Shown: positions 25,108 through 33,908 of the stretch, piece by piece | Position numbering within the stretch: position 1 is the stretch's first letter | Layout of the letters: each line of letters begins with the position of its first letter | DNA from: Pontibacter populi | Lineage (GTDB): Bacteria; Bacteroidota; Bacteroidia; Cytophagales; Hymenobacteraceae | NCBI RefSeq assembly: GCF_019336435.1 | Contig: NZ_JAHWXQ010000001.1 | Coordinates: 744,001 to 808,000, forward strand | DNA: 64,000 bases | Reading direction: 5' to 3' | Made by a program: the position numbers and the translations under genes | Notes under the pieces: model-generated | Told to the model about the DNA's origin: nothing | Seen by the model: only the letters and a program-made list of their open reading frames with translations | The model's database searches: none

Positions 25108-28100
25108 TTAGTCTTCAATTATTATACAGCGGTTATGCAGCAGGTCGTCTTCTACGGTTTTGTATTTAACGTCCTTCACTACACGGCCATCCGTATACTG
25201 TACGCTTACGCGGTCGTTACGTCCGGCTACTTTTTGTGAGTGTACCGGCATAATCTTTTCAGGCTCCGGAGCTGGCATAGATGTGTGGCCAGACTGGTTC
25301 TCAAGCGATGAATGCACTTCCTGTTTCTGCTCTTTTAGTACCGGTGGCTTTGGAGCCATTGGCGGCCTAACCGGCTGCTGAACCTGCTCTGGTGCCTGCA
25401 CCGGTATAAATGCATGGAAAAGGAACGCTATAGTTTCTTCGTTCACCTTACCGATCATGCGCTTAAACAGCTCAAACGACTCAAACTTATAGATCAACAA
25501 CGGATCTTTCTGTTCGTAAACCGCATTCTGCACACTTTGCTTCAGGTCGTCCATCTGGCGCAGGTGGTCTGTCCAGGCTTGGTCTATAGTTCCCAGTGTA
25601 ATCAGTTTCTCCATAGCACGGAGCAGCTCCATGCCATGCGACTCGTACGTTTTGGTCAGGTTAGCAACTGCCGCAAGCTGGCGTTTGCCATCCGTAAATG
25701 GTACCGCTACGTTCTCAATCATCGGTCCACGGTTTGCATGGATGTCTGAAATGATCGGGTATGCGTGGTCAGCAACCTGCTTGTTACGGGCCAGGTAATG
25801 GTTTAGTGCCTCGTTGTATAAACGCTCCACCAACAGGTTAGCCTGTCCGGACTTGAACTCGTTTTCTGTGATAGCAGACTCGATACCAAACACACGCAAT
25901 ACATGCAACTGGAAGTTTTCGTAATCGCTGATGTTCTTATAGCTCACGATCACATCTTCACTGATATCATAGATCATGTTCCAGATATCCAGTTCCAGGC
26001 GCTCGCCGTAAAGGGCGTTTCTGCGGCGTTTGTAAACCACTTCACGCTGTGCGTTCATCACGTCATCGTATTCTAGCAAACGCTTACGCTGTCCGAAGTT
26101 GTTCTCTTCTACTTTCTTCTGCGCACGCTCAATTGAGTTTGTGATCATCGAGTGCTGAATTACTTCACCTTCTTCCAGACCCATGCGGTCCATCAGGCGG
26201 GCAATTCTGTCAGAACCGAACAAACGCATCAGGTTATCTTCCAGTGATACAAAGAACTGCGAAGAACCCGGGTCACCCTGGCGACCTGCACGACCACGCA
26301 ACTGGCGGTCTACACGGCGCGACTCGTGGCGCTCTGTACCGATAATGGCCAGACCACCGGCAGCTTTAGATTCTGGTGCCAGCTTAATGTCGGTACCACG
26401 ACCAGCCATGTTGGTAGCTATAGTTACGGTGCTTGGCTTACCAGCTTCAGCCACAATTTCGGCTTCTTTCTGGTGCATTTTAGCGTTCAGTACCTGGTGC
26501 TTAATCTTACGCAGCGTAAGCATACGGCTCAGTAACTCCGAAATTTCAACGGAAGTTGTACCTACCAGTACCGGGCGACCAGCTTCTGTTAGCGCAACAA
26601 TTTCGTCAGCAACTGCATTATATTTCTCACGAACAGTTTTGTAAACTTTGTCGTGCTCATCTTTTCTTGAGATTACCCGGTTAGTAGGAATTACTACCAC
26701 GTCCAGTTTGTAGATATCCCAGAACTCGCCTGCTTCTGTTTCGGCAGTACCCGTCATACCAGACAGTTTGTGGTACATACGGAAGTAGTTCTGCAGCGTA
26801 ACCGTAGCGTAAGTCTGTGTGGCATCTTCTACCTTCACGTTCTCTTTCGCTTCAATGGCCTGGTGCAAACCGTCAGAATAACGACGGCCTTCCATTACAC
26901 GACCTGTCTGCTCATCTACAATCTTTACCTTGTTATCTGGTGTAACGATATACTCAGTGTCCTTTTCGAACAGCGTATAAGCCTTCAGTAACTGGTTTAT
27001 AGTATGGATACGCTTCGATTTCTCCTGGAAATCTGCGATCAGGTGCTCTTTAGCCTGCAGTAGTTCTTCGTGAGAAAGCGATTTATCGTTCTCCAGGTTA
27101 GCGATCTCTGTACCGATGTCCGGCATAATGAAGAAGTTTGGATCTTCACCCTGGCCTGTGATCAGGTCTACGCCTTGTTCGGTCAGCTCTATCTGGTTAT
27201 GCTTCTCATCAATTGTAAAGTATAGCGGCTCATCGGCTTCCGGCATCATACGGGAGTTATCCTGCAGGTAGTGGTTCTCTACTTTCTGCATAATGGCACG
27301 GTTACCTGTCTCGCTCAGGAACTTGATCAAAGGCTTGCTCTTAGGCAGACCACGATACGCTCTGAAAAGGGCAAGTCCGCCTTCTTTATCATTACCTTCC
27401 TTAATAAGGCGCTTGGCTTCTGTCAGGAAGTTATTTACAACTTTACGTTGCGCCTCTACCAGCATCGAAATGCGTGGCTTCAGGATATGGAACTCGTGCT
27501 CATCGCCACGCGGCACCGGGCCGGAAATGATTAATGGCGTACGGGCATCGTCAATCAATACAGAGTCAACCTCATCGACCATGGCGTAATGGTGCTTGCG
27601 CTGTACCAGGTCCTGTGGCTCACGGCTCATGTTATCGCGAAGGTAGTCGAAGCCGAACTCGTTGTTTGTACCGTAAGTAATATCTGCTTTGTAAGCGTTG
27701 CGGCGGGCTTCAGAGTTTGGCTGGTGCTTGTCTATACAGTCGATGGTAATGCCATGGAACTCGAACAAAGGCGCCATCCACTCAGAGTCACGACGGGCAA
27801 GGTAATCGTTAACGGTTACTACGTGCACGCCACGGCCGGATAGTGCATTCAGGTAAGCTGGCAGTGTTGCTACCAATGTTTTACCTTCACCTGTCGCCAT
27901 CTCGGCAATTTTACCCTGGTGCAGCACTATACCACCTATCAGCTGTACATCGTAATGCAGCATTTCCCAGGTTATCTCGTTGCCGGCAGCTTCCCATTTG
28001 TTCGCCCAGATCGCTTTATCGCCATCCAGTTGTACGTTTGGTTTACGGGCAGCCAGGGCACGGTCCATGTCGTTAGCGGTAACTACCAGCTGGCCGTTCT

Positions 28101-28482
28101 CTTTCCAGCGGCGGGCAGTTTCTTTCACTACAGCAAAGCCAACAGGCAGCACTTCCATCAGCACTACTTCCAGGTCTTTGTTGCGTTGCTTTTCCAGCTC
28201 ATCTATCTCCGAGAAAATAGCTTCTTTCTGAACAATGTTCAGTTCCGGCTCGTCAGCCACACGCTTGTGCAGGGCTGCAATTTTGTCGTCAATAGATTTC
28301 AGTCGCTCGTTAATTATCCCTCTTATCTCAACTGTTTTATGGCGCAGCTGGTCATCCGTAAGGTTAGTTAATTTTGCGTACTCCTCATTAACCTTAGATA
28401 CATAAGGTAATACCTCTTTTATATCTTTGTCGGACTTGGTTCCGAATAGTTTCGCAACGGTTTTACCGAAAAAATCAAACAT
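25108..28482 (-). CDS. secA: Preprotein translocase ATPase SecA
   Basis: Motor of the Sec pathway, driving preproteins through SecYEG. At 1124 residues it is longer than E. coli SecA (901), with insertions between the conserved blocks as in Bacteroidota. Visible motifs are [20 protein letters not shown] (Walker A), [34 protein letters not shown] (DEAD-type Walker B) and [13 protein letters not shown] then [13 protein letters not shown] in the second motor domain. The tail after residue 1045 is Pro/Gln-rich and ends HNRCIIIED. The usual C-terminal zinc motif (C-x-C-x8-C-[HC]) that binds SecB is absent. It stands alone, with a hairpin after it. Confidence 0.97.
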   Translation of the reverse strand: MFDFFGKTVAKLFGTKSDKDIKEVLPYVSKVNEEYAKLTNLTDDQLRHKTVEIRGIINERLKSIDDKIAALHKRVADEPELNIVQKEAIFSEIDELEKQRNKDLEVVLMEVLPVGFAVVKETARRWKENGQLVVTANDMDRALAARKPNVQLDGDKAIWANKWEAAGNEITWEMLHYDVQLIGGIVLHQGKIAEMATGEGKTLVATLPAYLNALSGRGVHVVTVNDYLARRDSEWMAPLFEFHGITIDCIDKHQPNSEARRNAYKADITYGTNNEFGFDYLRDNMSREPQDLVQRKHHYAMVDEVDSVLIDDARTPLIISGPVPRGDEHEFHILKPRISMLVEAQRKVVNNFLTEAKRLIKEGNDKEGGLALFRAYRGLPKSKPLIKFLSETGNRAIMQKVENHYLQDNSRMMPEADEPLYFTIDEKHNQIELTEQGVDLITGQGEDPNFFIMPDIGTEIANLENDKSLSHEELLQAKEHLIADFQEKSKRIHTINQLLKAYTLFEKDTEYIVTPDNKVKIVDEQTGRVMEGRRYSDGLHQAIEAKENVKVEDATQTYATVTLQNYFRMYHKLSGMTGTAETEAGEFWDIYKLDVVVIPTNRVISRKDEHDKVYKTVREKYNAVADEIVALTEAGRPVLVGTTSVEISELLSRMLTLRKIKHQVLNAKMHQKEAEIVAEAGKPSTVTIATNMAGRGTDIKLAPESKAAGGLAIIGTERHESRRVDRQLRGRAGRQGDPGSSQFFVSLEDNLMRLFGSDRIARLMDRMGLEEGEVIQHSMITNSIERAQKKVEENNFGQRKRLLEYDDVMNAQREVVYKRRRNALYGERLELDIWNMIYDISEDVIVSYKNISDYENFQLHVLRVFGIESAITENEFKSGQANLLVERLYNEALNHYLARNKQVADHAYPIISDIHANRGPMIENVAVPFTDGKRQLAAVANLTKTYESHGMELLRAMEKLITLGTIDQAWTDHLRQMDDLKQSVQNAVYEQKDPLLIYKFESFELFKRMIGKVNEETIAFLFHAFIPVQAPEQVQQPVRPPMAPKPPVLKEQKQEVHSSLENQSGHTSMPAPEPEKIMPVHSQKVAGRNDRVSVQYTDGRVVKDVKYKTVEDDLLHNRCIIIED

Positions 28483-28697
28483 CTGTGTCGGTTGTTCTTA
28501 AATGAAATTCTTTGCTTACAATATGTCAAAAATAAGCTGTTTTTCTGACATATCGAATGTCTGTACTAAAACAATACCATAAAAATACCCACATAGGTTA
28601 TCTGCCATATTTACCGGAAAAGTATAAGGGTTTTACTATCTATAGTTGAAACGGCCAAATAACTCTGACAGAACAGGTATGGTTAATTGTTGGATGG

Positions 28698-29162
28698 TTA
28701 GATTGTTGTTTGTTGTGATGTGGAAACTATAGCCTTATACGTTGTCCTATCCATCTCAAACCTGATCTCTCCACTTTGTGTAATGCCTGTTTGCTCCCAG
28801 CCAGCTTTGCGGTAAAAGGTTTCTGCTCTTGTCCCGGGCCCGGTAGAGAGCCATAGTTTATCAACTCCCAGTTCAAAGCTATAGTTCAGCATCAGATCGT
28901 GCAGCTTCCGGCCTATGCCTTTTTTGTCATGGTCAGGGTCAACAAATAACGCCCAGATGTTCGCATCCGAAAAGTCAACTATAGTAAAGCCAACTATAGT
29001 TTCGGCTACTTCGCAAACCCAGCCTGCTCCCTTCTCTTCCAGCATCTGCCTGTAATCTTCAGCGGTAACCCGACCCGGATCAGAAAGAACATTCTCCTTC
29101 ACAACCATCCGCACCCGCGACATCCCAGTGATATCCGCTAAAGTTGCCTTTCTGAATAACAT
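28698..29162 (-). CDS. GNAT-family N-acetyltransferase
   Basis: A 154-residue GNAT acetyltransferase. The fold is visible as FRKATLADITGMSRVRMVVK (strand 1 and helix 1), ANIWALFVDPDHDKKGIGRK (motif A, with the acetyl-CoA pyrophosphate loop) and the C-terminal WLSTGPGTRAETFYRKAGWE (motif B). The acyl acceptor is unknown. It lies four bases after another GNAT gene and probably shares its transcript. The 215 bases upstream to secA contain no evident gene. Confidence 0.85.
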   Translation of the reverse strand: MLFRKATLADITGMSRVRMVVKENVLSDPGRVTAEDYRQMLEEKGAGWVCEVAETIVGFTIVDFSDANIWALFVDPDHDKKGIGRKLHDLMLNYSFELGVDKLWLSTGPGTRAETFYRKAGWEQTGITQSGEIRFEMDRTTYKAIVSTSQQTTI

Positions 29163-29166
29163 GATG

Positions 29167-29700
29167 CTATGCGTCCTGATGTGTATGGAAGATTCGCTGC
29201 ATTTCTACTACATTCTCCCAGCCGTCAGGCGTCAGAAACCATTCTTTGCGAATACCTACCTGCTCAAAACCACTTTTAGTAAAAAGATTTATACTTGGCA
29301 GATTGGTAGCTGTAACAGAACAGTATACCTGGTGGAGCCTGAGCGTATTCCGACAGTAGTTAAGTAATAATTTCAACGCATCGGCAGCATGACCATTCCC
29401 GCGATGTTCTTCTGTAATAACGATGCCTATGCCCGCACGGCGGTGCAAGGGGTCAAAATCATATAAGTCAATGGCTCCTATAGTTTGCGCTTCTGCGTTA
29501 CAGATAATGAGCCGGAGTTGCTTGACAGTATAGATGTCCAGCGCAGCATTTTCGAGGTATTGCTCCAGCACAAATTTGGAGTAAGGTGTAAGCGTGTTGC
29601 CTACATGCCACACGGTAGTATCGTTTTCTAAAGAATACAGGAAATCCAGGTCGGCAGGCTCGAGGGCACGCAGGTATGTTTGGTCTGTTTTCAGGAACAC
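29167..29700 (-). CDS. GNAT-family N-acetyltransferase, RimJ/RimL-like
   Basis: A protein of about 177 residues with RimJ/SpeG-type features: TYLRALEPADLDFLYSLEND at the start, TIGAIDLYDFDPLHRRAGIG (motif A), ITEEHRGNGHAADALKLLLN and the end INLFTKSGFEQVGIRKEWFL. RimJ/L members acetylate ribosomal protein N-termini or amines such as spermidine. The start is uncertain: no ATG is available. I chose the GTG at 29700 because the frame upstream to a TTG at 29754 runs into the hairpin 29741-29775, and family relatives begin near that GTG. It is followed four bases later by the second GNAT gene. Confidence 0.8.
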   Translation of the reverse strand: MFLKTDQTYLRALEPADLDFLYSLENDTTVWHVGNTLTPYSKFVLEQYLENAALDIYTVKQLRLIICNAEAQTIGAIDLYDFDPLHRRAGIGIVITEEHRGNGHAADALKLLLNYCRNTLRLHQVYCSVTATNLPSINLFTKSGFEQVGIRKEWFLTPDGWENVVEMQRIFHTHQDA

Positions 29701-29740
29701 AGGGTCTATAGTTGATGCTTTTCTCAAGGTATAAAAAAGA

Positions 29741-29775
29741 AAGACTTCCAACAATTTATAGTTGCTGAAAGTCTT
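29741..29775 (-). terminator. Imperfect hairpin between dapF and the GNAT genes
   Basis: Minus-strand AAGACTTTCAGCAAC...GTTGGAAGTCTT (three-base bulge) followed by CTTTCTTTTTT. It would terminate leftward transcription before the GNAT genes and overlaps the upstream end of their open frame. Confidence 0.55.
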
Positions 29776-29813
29776 GTTTTATAGTTAGGGATAAGGTTTG
29801 CCTGCTGTAGTTA

Positions 29814-29843
29814 TCACCCCCTACCCCCTTCAAAGGGGGACAC
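29814..29843. repeat. REP-like repeat, family A (left copy of a pair)
   Basis: CACCCCCTACCCCCTTCAAA followed by GGGGGACACC; palindromic CCCCCTT/AAGGGGG. An inverted partner lies at 29889. Confidence 0.7.
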
Positions 29844-29888
29844 CCAATAATGCTTAAATCTAAAGTTGAATTACGTTACCAGAGAAAG

Positions 29889-29913
29889 TCCCCCTTTGAA
29901 GGGGGAAGGGGGA
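29889..29913. repeat. REP-like repeat, family A (right copy, inverted)
   Basis: GTCCCCCTTTGAAGGGGGAA followed by GGGGG; the reverse complement of the 29814 copy, so the pair can form one long hairpin. Confidence 0.7.
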
Positions 29914-29995
29914 TGATTTACGATTGCAGACAACTTTTGCTAATAAGATATACTGCCAGTTTGAGCGTAGCGGTAATTGGTGGTTAGGTTTGGCA

Positions 29996-30054
29996 GCCAG
30001 TTTGCAACTGGCGTCCTCCAGAACTATAGTATAGTTTCGCCAGTTACAGACTGG
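29996..30054. repeat. Dispersed hairpins, family F
   Basis: GCCAGTTTGCAACTGGC (29996-30012) and GCCAGTTACAGACTGGC (30039-30054) separated by an AT-rich CTATAG-bearing linker. The architecture matches the hairpins at 33482 and 33511. Confidence 0.65.
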
Positions 30055-30122
30055 CTCCATATTTAGCCACAAGTTGCGCTGACGCTAAACTTGCGGCATT
30101 AAATACCATAGTTTCCTATAGT

Positions 30123-30899
30123 TTAAACAATAACAGTACCAGTGAACACCTGCTTGGCTGGTCCGATCAAATAAATGTATTTAAAGCCGTCGTTGCCTGA
30201 TCTTTCAAAAGCTACTTCCAGTTCGCCGCCCAATACCTTTACTTTTACCGGGCTTTGCATGCCTTCCAAACCGGCCATTAATGCTGCAGCTGTTACACCC
30301 GTTCCACATGATAAGGTCTCGTCTTCCACACCGCGCTCGTAGGTGCGAACAAAAATCTCGTTTTCGCCTGTTTTCTGCACAAAGTTTACGTTAGTGCCAA
30401 CTGCTGCAAAACGGTCGTTGTACCGAATAGCGCGGCCTTCTGCAAATACATCAACACTTTGCACATCATCTACGAAACGGATATAGTGTGGCGAGCCGGT
30501 GTTCAGGTAATAATCTTCCCCTATTCTTTCCACGCCCTGGACATCGTTCATCTTTAACTGTATCAGGTCCCGCTCTATATTTGCCTGGTGCTCACCATCA
30601 GCTGCTAAAAAGCAGGCTACGTCTTCTATCACACCCAGCTGGCGCGCAAAACGAACAGTGCAGCGTGCGCCGTTTCCGCACATAGAGCCCACACGGCCAT
30701 CGGCGTTATAGTACACCATCTCGAAATCATAGTCCGGGTGGTCCTGTAATAATATTAATCCGTCGGCGCCAACACCCACGCGGCGGTCGCAAAGGTGTTT
30801 TACCAACACTTCGTTCTCCCCCGGGAAGGTCATTTTCCGGTTGTCGATCATCACGAAATCGTTGCCGGTGCCCTGGTATTTATAAAAACTGATTGCCAT
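30123..30899 (-). CDS. dapF: Diaminopimelate epimerase
   Basis: Converts LL- to meso-diaminopimelate in lysine and peptidoglycan synthesis. The 258 residues contain YQGTGNDFVMIDNRKMTF at the start, the first active-site cysteine in MCGNGARCTVRFAR, the substrate segment TGSPHYIRFVDDVQSV and the second catalytic cysteine in ETLSCGTGVTAAALMAG. Both cysteines required for the racemase mechanism are present. Length is normal. It stands alone between a repeat-rich gap and a divergently oriented methyltransferase. Confidence 0.97.
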   Translation of the reverse strand: MAISFYKYQGTGNDFVMIDNRKMTFPGENEVLVKHLCDRRVGVGADGLILLQDHPDYDFEMVYYNADGRVGSMCGNGARCTVRFARQLGVIEDVACFLAADGEHQANIERDLIQLKMNDVQGVERIGEDYYLNTGSPHYIRFVDDVQSVDVFAEGRAIRYNDRFAAVGTNVNFVQKTGENEIFVRTYERGVEDETLSCGTGVTAAALMAGLEGMQSPVKVKVLGGELEVAFERSGNDGFKYIYLIGPAKQVFTGTVIV

Positions 30900-31006
30900 G
30901 TATCTGAAACAATTAAAACAGCTGGTTCGTGCCCTATTATGGTGTGGCAGATAATGCGTAATTTTACCGCCTTATAGGCACCACGCCTGAAATAAACGAC
31001 AAAGAT

Positions 31007-31900
31007 ATGTATTCCTTTCTTACAACAGAAAACTGGGCCGATTACGAGTTAGTGGATAGTGGCAACTTTGAGAAACTGGAGCGTTTTGGCCAGTATTATG
31101 TAGCACGCCCCGAGCCGCAGGCCATCTGGGACAAGCATTTGCCCGAGCAGGAATGGCAGCGTATGGCCAATGCCGTTTTTACCCGCGACAAAGGCAGCCA
31201 GGAAAAAGGACAGTGGAAACTGAAGAAAGGAATGCCTGAGCAGTGGTTCATCAACTATAACTACAACGGCCTGAAGCTGCGCTTCCGGTTGGGTTTGTCG
31301 TCGTTTAAGCATGTGGGCTTGTTTCCGGAGCAGGACGCGAACTGGAAGTTTATTTACGACACCACCCGCAAGCTAAAAACGCCACAGCCAAAAGTGCTTA
31401 ACATGTTTGCCTACACCGGTGCTGCCACGCTTGCTGCCAAAGCTGCCGGCGCCGACGTAACCCACCTGGACTCTATAAAGCAGGTGAACTTCTGGGCCCG
31501 CGACAACATGGAAGCCAGCAACCTCGACAACGTGCGCTGGATTGTGGAAGATGCCATGAAGTATGCCCGCCGCGAAGTGAAACGTGGCAACAAGTATAAC
31601 GGCATTATCCTGGACCCGCCAAGTTACGGCCGCGGCCCGAACGGCGAAAAATGGCAACTGGAAGACGAGTTGAATGAAATGATAAAGCTTTGCCGCGAAA
31701 TGCTGGACGGCACCGATTATTTCCTGCTTATAAATCTTTACTCGATGGGCTTCTCGGCGATGGTACTCGATAACCTGATGCGCGGCACATTCGGCGATAT
31801 GGTGAAGAACGAAGAACTCGGCGAACTATACCTGCACGATAAAGGAGAGCGAAAATTGCCGTTAGGGACGTTTTTTAGGTTTACTTCGGCGGAAAGTTAG
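31007..31900 (+). CDS. Class I SAM-dependent RNA methyltransferase, RlmI/RlmK-like
   Basis: Probable rRNA methyltransferase of 297 residues. The SAM-binding motif I is VLNMFAYTGAATLAAKAAGA, motif II begins VTHLDSIKQ, and the catalytic-site motif is IILDPPSYGRGPNGEKW (DPPSYG resembles the DPPxF of 5-methylcytosine and RlmI/K enzymes). The N-terminal PUA domain of E. coli RlmI is missing, replaced by a short beta-rich region. The exact base and position are unknown. It starts with ATG, divergent to dapF, and precedes a small AT-rich gene by 12 bases. Confidence 0.88.
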   Translation: MYSFLTTENWADYELVDSGNFEKLERFGQYYVARPEPQAIWDKHLPEQEWQRMANAVFTRDKGSQEKGQWKLKKGMPEQWFINYNYNGLKLRFRLGLSSFKHVGLFPEQDANWKFIYDTTRKLKTPQPKVLNMFAYTGAATLAAKAAGADVTHLDSIKQVNFWARDNMEASNLDNVRWIVEDAMKYARREVKRGNKYNGIILDPPSYGRGPNGEKWQLEDELNEMIKLCREMLDGTDYFLLINLYSMGFSAMVLDNLMRGTFGDMVKNEELGELYLHDKGERKLPLGTFFRFTSAES

Positions 31901-31911
31901 AAACTATAGTT

Positions 31912-32415
31912 ATGAAAAGAGCTGCCTTATTACTAATTCTCATTATTACCATAAGCATTAATTCGAATGCTCAAAAATTAGCAAAATCAGATTTTAAGGC
32001 AACTTCATGGTTTGCGAACAACGAAAATCAAAGCTTTTATAGTTCTGACTCATTATCTCTAATTAGATTTCTGAATTTCAATACGGAAAATGACAGGTTG
32101 AATGAGTTGAATATAAAGCTCCAGCAAAATAAACATAGAGATATCACTGAACTCACTTTTGAAAAGTCTGGACGATTAAATGTCCAAGATTTACACGTAA
32201 AGAGTTGGACAAATTCCAAACTCGATGGAAAGTGGAGTTGGAGTTTTGATTCAGATGATCAAATTCTTAGCCTTTATTTTAGGAGAAAATTACACTCATC
32301 ATTTAAAATTACTTCTAAAGAGAATGATAATATAGTTTGGAAATTTGAATACAACCAGAAGAAAACTGAATCGAAACTTAACCTGTTGATTTTAAATCTA
32401 GTTCGGATAAAATAG
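31912..32415 (+). CDS. Hypothetical secreted protein, AT-rich
   Basis: Not recognised. The 167 residues start with a signal peptide (LLLILIITISINSNAQK). The mature part is polar, rich in Asn, Lys and Ser, with repeated aromatic strand patterns (ATSWFANNENQSFYSSDS, WSWSFDSDDQILSLYFRR), and may fold as a small beta-sandwich or lipocalin-like domain. Coding sequence is visibly much more AT-rich than the flanking methyltransferase and Ppx/GppA genes, which suggests horizontal origin or relaxed selection. It begins 12 bases after the methyltransferase gene, within AAACTATAGTT sequence. Confidence 0.55.
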   Translation: MKRAALLLILIITISINSNAQKLAKSDFKATSWFANNENQSFYSSDSLSLIRFLNFNTENDRLNELNIKLQQNKHRDITELTFEKSGRLNVQDLHVKSWTNSKLDGKWSWSFDSDDQILSLYFRRKLHSSFKITSKENDNIVWKFEYNQKKTESKLNLLILNLVRIK

Positions 32416-32446
32416 TATAACAACAATCATCAATTAACAATCAACG

Positions 32447-33382
32447 ATGAAAAACCGCCTTGCACTGATCGATATGGGTACAAATACATTTCACTTGCTG
32501 GTAACGGAAGTGAATGAGCAGGGGCAGTTGCGCGACCTGTATAAAACCAAAGTACCGGTTCGTTTGGGACAGGGCGGCATCAGCAACGGCAACATCGCCC
32601 CCGAAGCCTACGAACGTGCACTAAAAACCCTTAGAGATTTCCGGAAGGTGATTGATGAACATGGCGCTGAAACGGTACGTGCTATGGCTACCAGCATGGT
32701 GCGTAACGCAGCCAATGGCGACGATTTTGTAAAGGACATCTACAAGCAAACCGATATTGAAGTAGAAGTGATAGACGGCGCCCGCGAAGCTGAACTGATC
32801 TACTACGGTGTGCGCTTCGCTGGTGTACTGAATGAGCAGACAGCCCTGCTCATGGACATTGGCGGCGGCAGTGTGGAGTTTATAGTTTGCAACAACCAGG
32901 AAATCTTCTGGAAACGCAGCTTCGAGATTGGAGCCCAGCGCCTGATGGACCAGTTCTTTACCGCCGACCCGATTCCAACCGAAAGTATAGCCGCTGAAAA
33001 AGCCTACTTAGCTGAAAAGCTACAACCCCTCACCGAAGCTGTAAACAAGTATAAACCAACTATACTCGTAGGCTCCTCCGGCACCTTCGACACACTTTGC
33101 GATATTGACGCACTCCGCAAAGGCGATACATCGCGCCAGCAAACTATACCGCCGGCTTCAGCGCTAGCAATGGATGATTTCTATAGTGTTTATGAAGAGC
33201 TACTGCGCAAAACCCACGAAGAGCGATTAGCGCTTCCCGGCATGCTGGAAATGCGCGTGGATATGATCGTACTAGCAACTATACTGGTAGATTTTGTACT
33301 GGAGAATTATAAGCTGCTGGAGATTCGGGTATCGTCTTATGCACTGAAAGAAGGTGTGCTGCAGCAAATGCTGGAGAAGTAA
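32447..33382 (+). CDS. Ppx/GppA-family phosphatase
   Basis: Exopolyphosphatase/guanosine pentaphosphate phosphatase family, 311 residues, actin-like ATPase fold. The first phosphate-binding block is LALIDMGTNTFHLLVTEV, the second LLMDIGGGSVEFIVC with its Gly-rich loop, and the third is VGSSGTFDTLCDIDAL. It lacks the C-terminal HD domain of long Ppx, so it is the short type common in Bacteroidota. Which substrate, polyphosphate or pppGpp, cannot be decided. An ATG start, 31 bases after the AT-rich gene; followed by repeat-rich DNA. Confidence 0.9.
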   Translation: MKNRLALIDMGTNTFHLLVTEVNEQGQLRDLYKTKVPVRLGQGGISNGNIAPEAYERALKTLRDFRKVIDEHGAETVRAMATSMVRNAANGDDFVKDIYKQTDIEVEVIDGAREAELIYYGVRFAGVLNEQTALLMDIGGGSVEFIVCNNQEIFWKRSFEIGAQRLMDQFFTADPIPTESIAAEKAYLAEKLQPLTEAVNKYKPTILVGSSGTFDTLCDIDALRKGDTSRQQTIPPASALAMDDFYSVYEELLRKTHEERLALPGMLEMRVDMIVLATILVDFVLENYKLLEIRVSSYALKEGVLQQMLEK

Positions 33383-33389
33383 TTTATCT

Positions 33390-33419
33390 GAATCAGGATT
33401 TACAGGATTAAAGGATTTT
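33390..33419. repeat. Dispersed repeat, family E
   Basis: GAATCAGGATTTACAGGATT then AAAGGATTTT; the first 20 bases are identical to 1628-1647 and the reverse complement is at 33848-33869. Confidence 0.7.
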
Positions 33420-33481
33420 CGGGATGGGGCTTCTCGCTATAGTTGGAGTTGTAGTTCTATAGTTGTTCTTTTTTGCTGGCG

Positions 33482-33529
33482 CGGGTTTGCAACCCGTGTC
33501 TACTTATGGTGTTGAGTTTTCAACTCAAC
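33482..33529. repeat. Dispersed hairpins, family F
   Basis: CGGGTTTGCAACCCG (33482-33496) and GTTGAGTTTTCAACTCAAC (33511-33529), both short perfect stems with tiny loops. Confidence 0.65.
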
Positions 33530-33583
33530 TGGCCCGGCAGGGACAGTAATTGCGCTGGCTATAATTTTATAGTTGCGGTTTTA

Positions 33584-33612
33584 ACCCACCCCTACCCCCC
33601 CTAGAGGGGAAT
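33584..33612. repeat. REP-like repeat, family A
   Basis: ACCCACCCCTACCCCCCTAG then AGGGGAATT; same design as 11927 and 37640. Confidence 0.7.
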
Positions 33613-33664
33613 TTCGGCTATTACTAAAGTTGTAACTATAGTCTTATAATTTCCACCTTCTCAC

Positions 33665-33838
33665 GGACAGGTCGCGACCCAATACCATCAACTTAATGCG
33701 AATTTGTCATCTCGACGAAAGGAGAAACCTATTTAAGATACTCTTGAATACATCCAAAATAGATTTCTCACTAAGTTCAAAATGACAGCATATTTCATTA
33801 AAATCCTTAAGTTGATGGTATTGGGTCGCGACCTGTCC
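33665..33838. mobile_element. MITE-like element with perfect 32-bp inverted ends
   Basis: The first 32 bases (33665-33696, beginning GGACAGGTCGCGACCCAATA) are the exact reverse complement of the last 32 (33807-33838). The 110-base core holds a second, imperfect inverted repeat: TTGTCATCTCGACGAAAGGA on the left against a right arm whose complement reads GTCATTTTGAACTTAGTGAG. There is no ORF and no clear target-site duplication. It is consistent with a non-autonomous mobile repeat or a structured RNA. Confidence 0.6.
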
Positions 33839-33847
33839 CTACAATCC

Positions 33848-33869
33848 AAATCCTGTAAATCCTGATTCA
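33848..33869. repeat. Dispersed repeat, family E (inverted)
   Basis: AAATCCTGTAAATCCTGATTC is the reverse complement of the copies at 1628 and 33390. Confidence 0.7.
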
Positions 33870-33875
33870 GACAAT

Positions 33876-33905
33876 AAAAAAAGCAGGATGTTCTCCTGCT
33901 TTTTT
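33876..33905 (-). terminator. Terminator of the TPR gene
   Basis: A-tract, GCAGGA...TCCTGC stem (extended by A/T pairs to 13 bp) and T-tract, directly next to the stop of the gene at 33909. Confidence 0.88.
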
Positions 33906-33908
33906 ACT

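Larger units (their letters stand above)
29755..30122. other. Intergenic region rich in hairpins between the GNAT genes and dapF
   Basis: The 368 bases hold a pair of family A repeats facing each other (29814-29843 and 29889-29913) and two GCCAGTT hairpins. An open frame at 29860-30072 is not coding-like. Nothing else is seen. Confidence 0.6.
33383..33908. other. Repeat-filled intergenic region between Ppx/GppA and the TPR gene
   Basis: The 526 bases contain family E repeats at both ends (33390 and inverted at 33848), family F hairpins, one family A repeat and a MITE-like element (33665-33838), plus the TPR gene terminator. No coding frame is supported. Confidence 0.6.

Noticed and set aside
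29860..30072. An open frame of about 70 residues on the minus strand.
   Set aside because: It is read through REP and hairpin repeats, has no family-like sequence and no start context.
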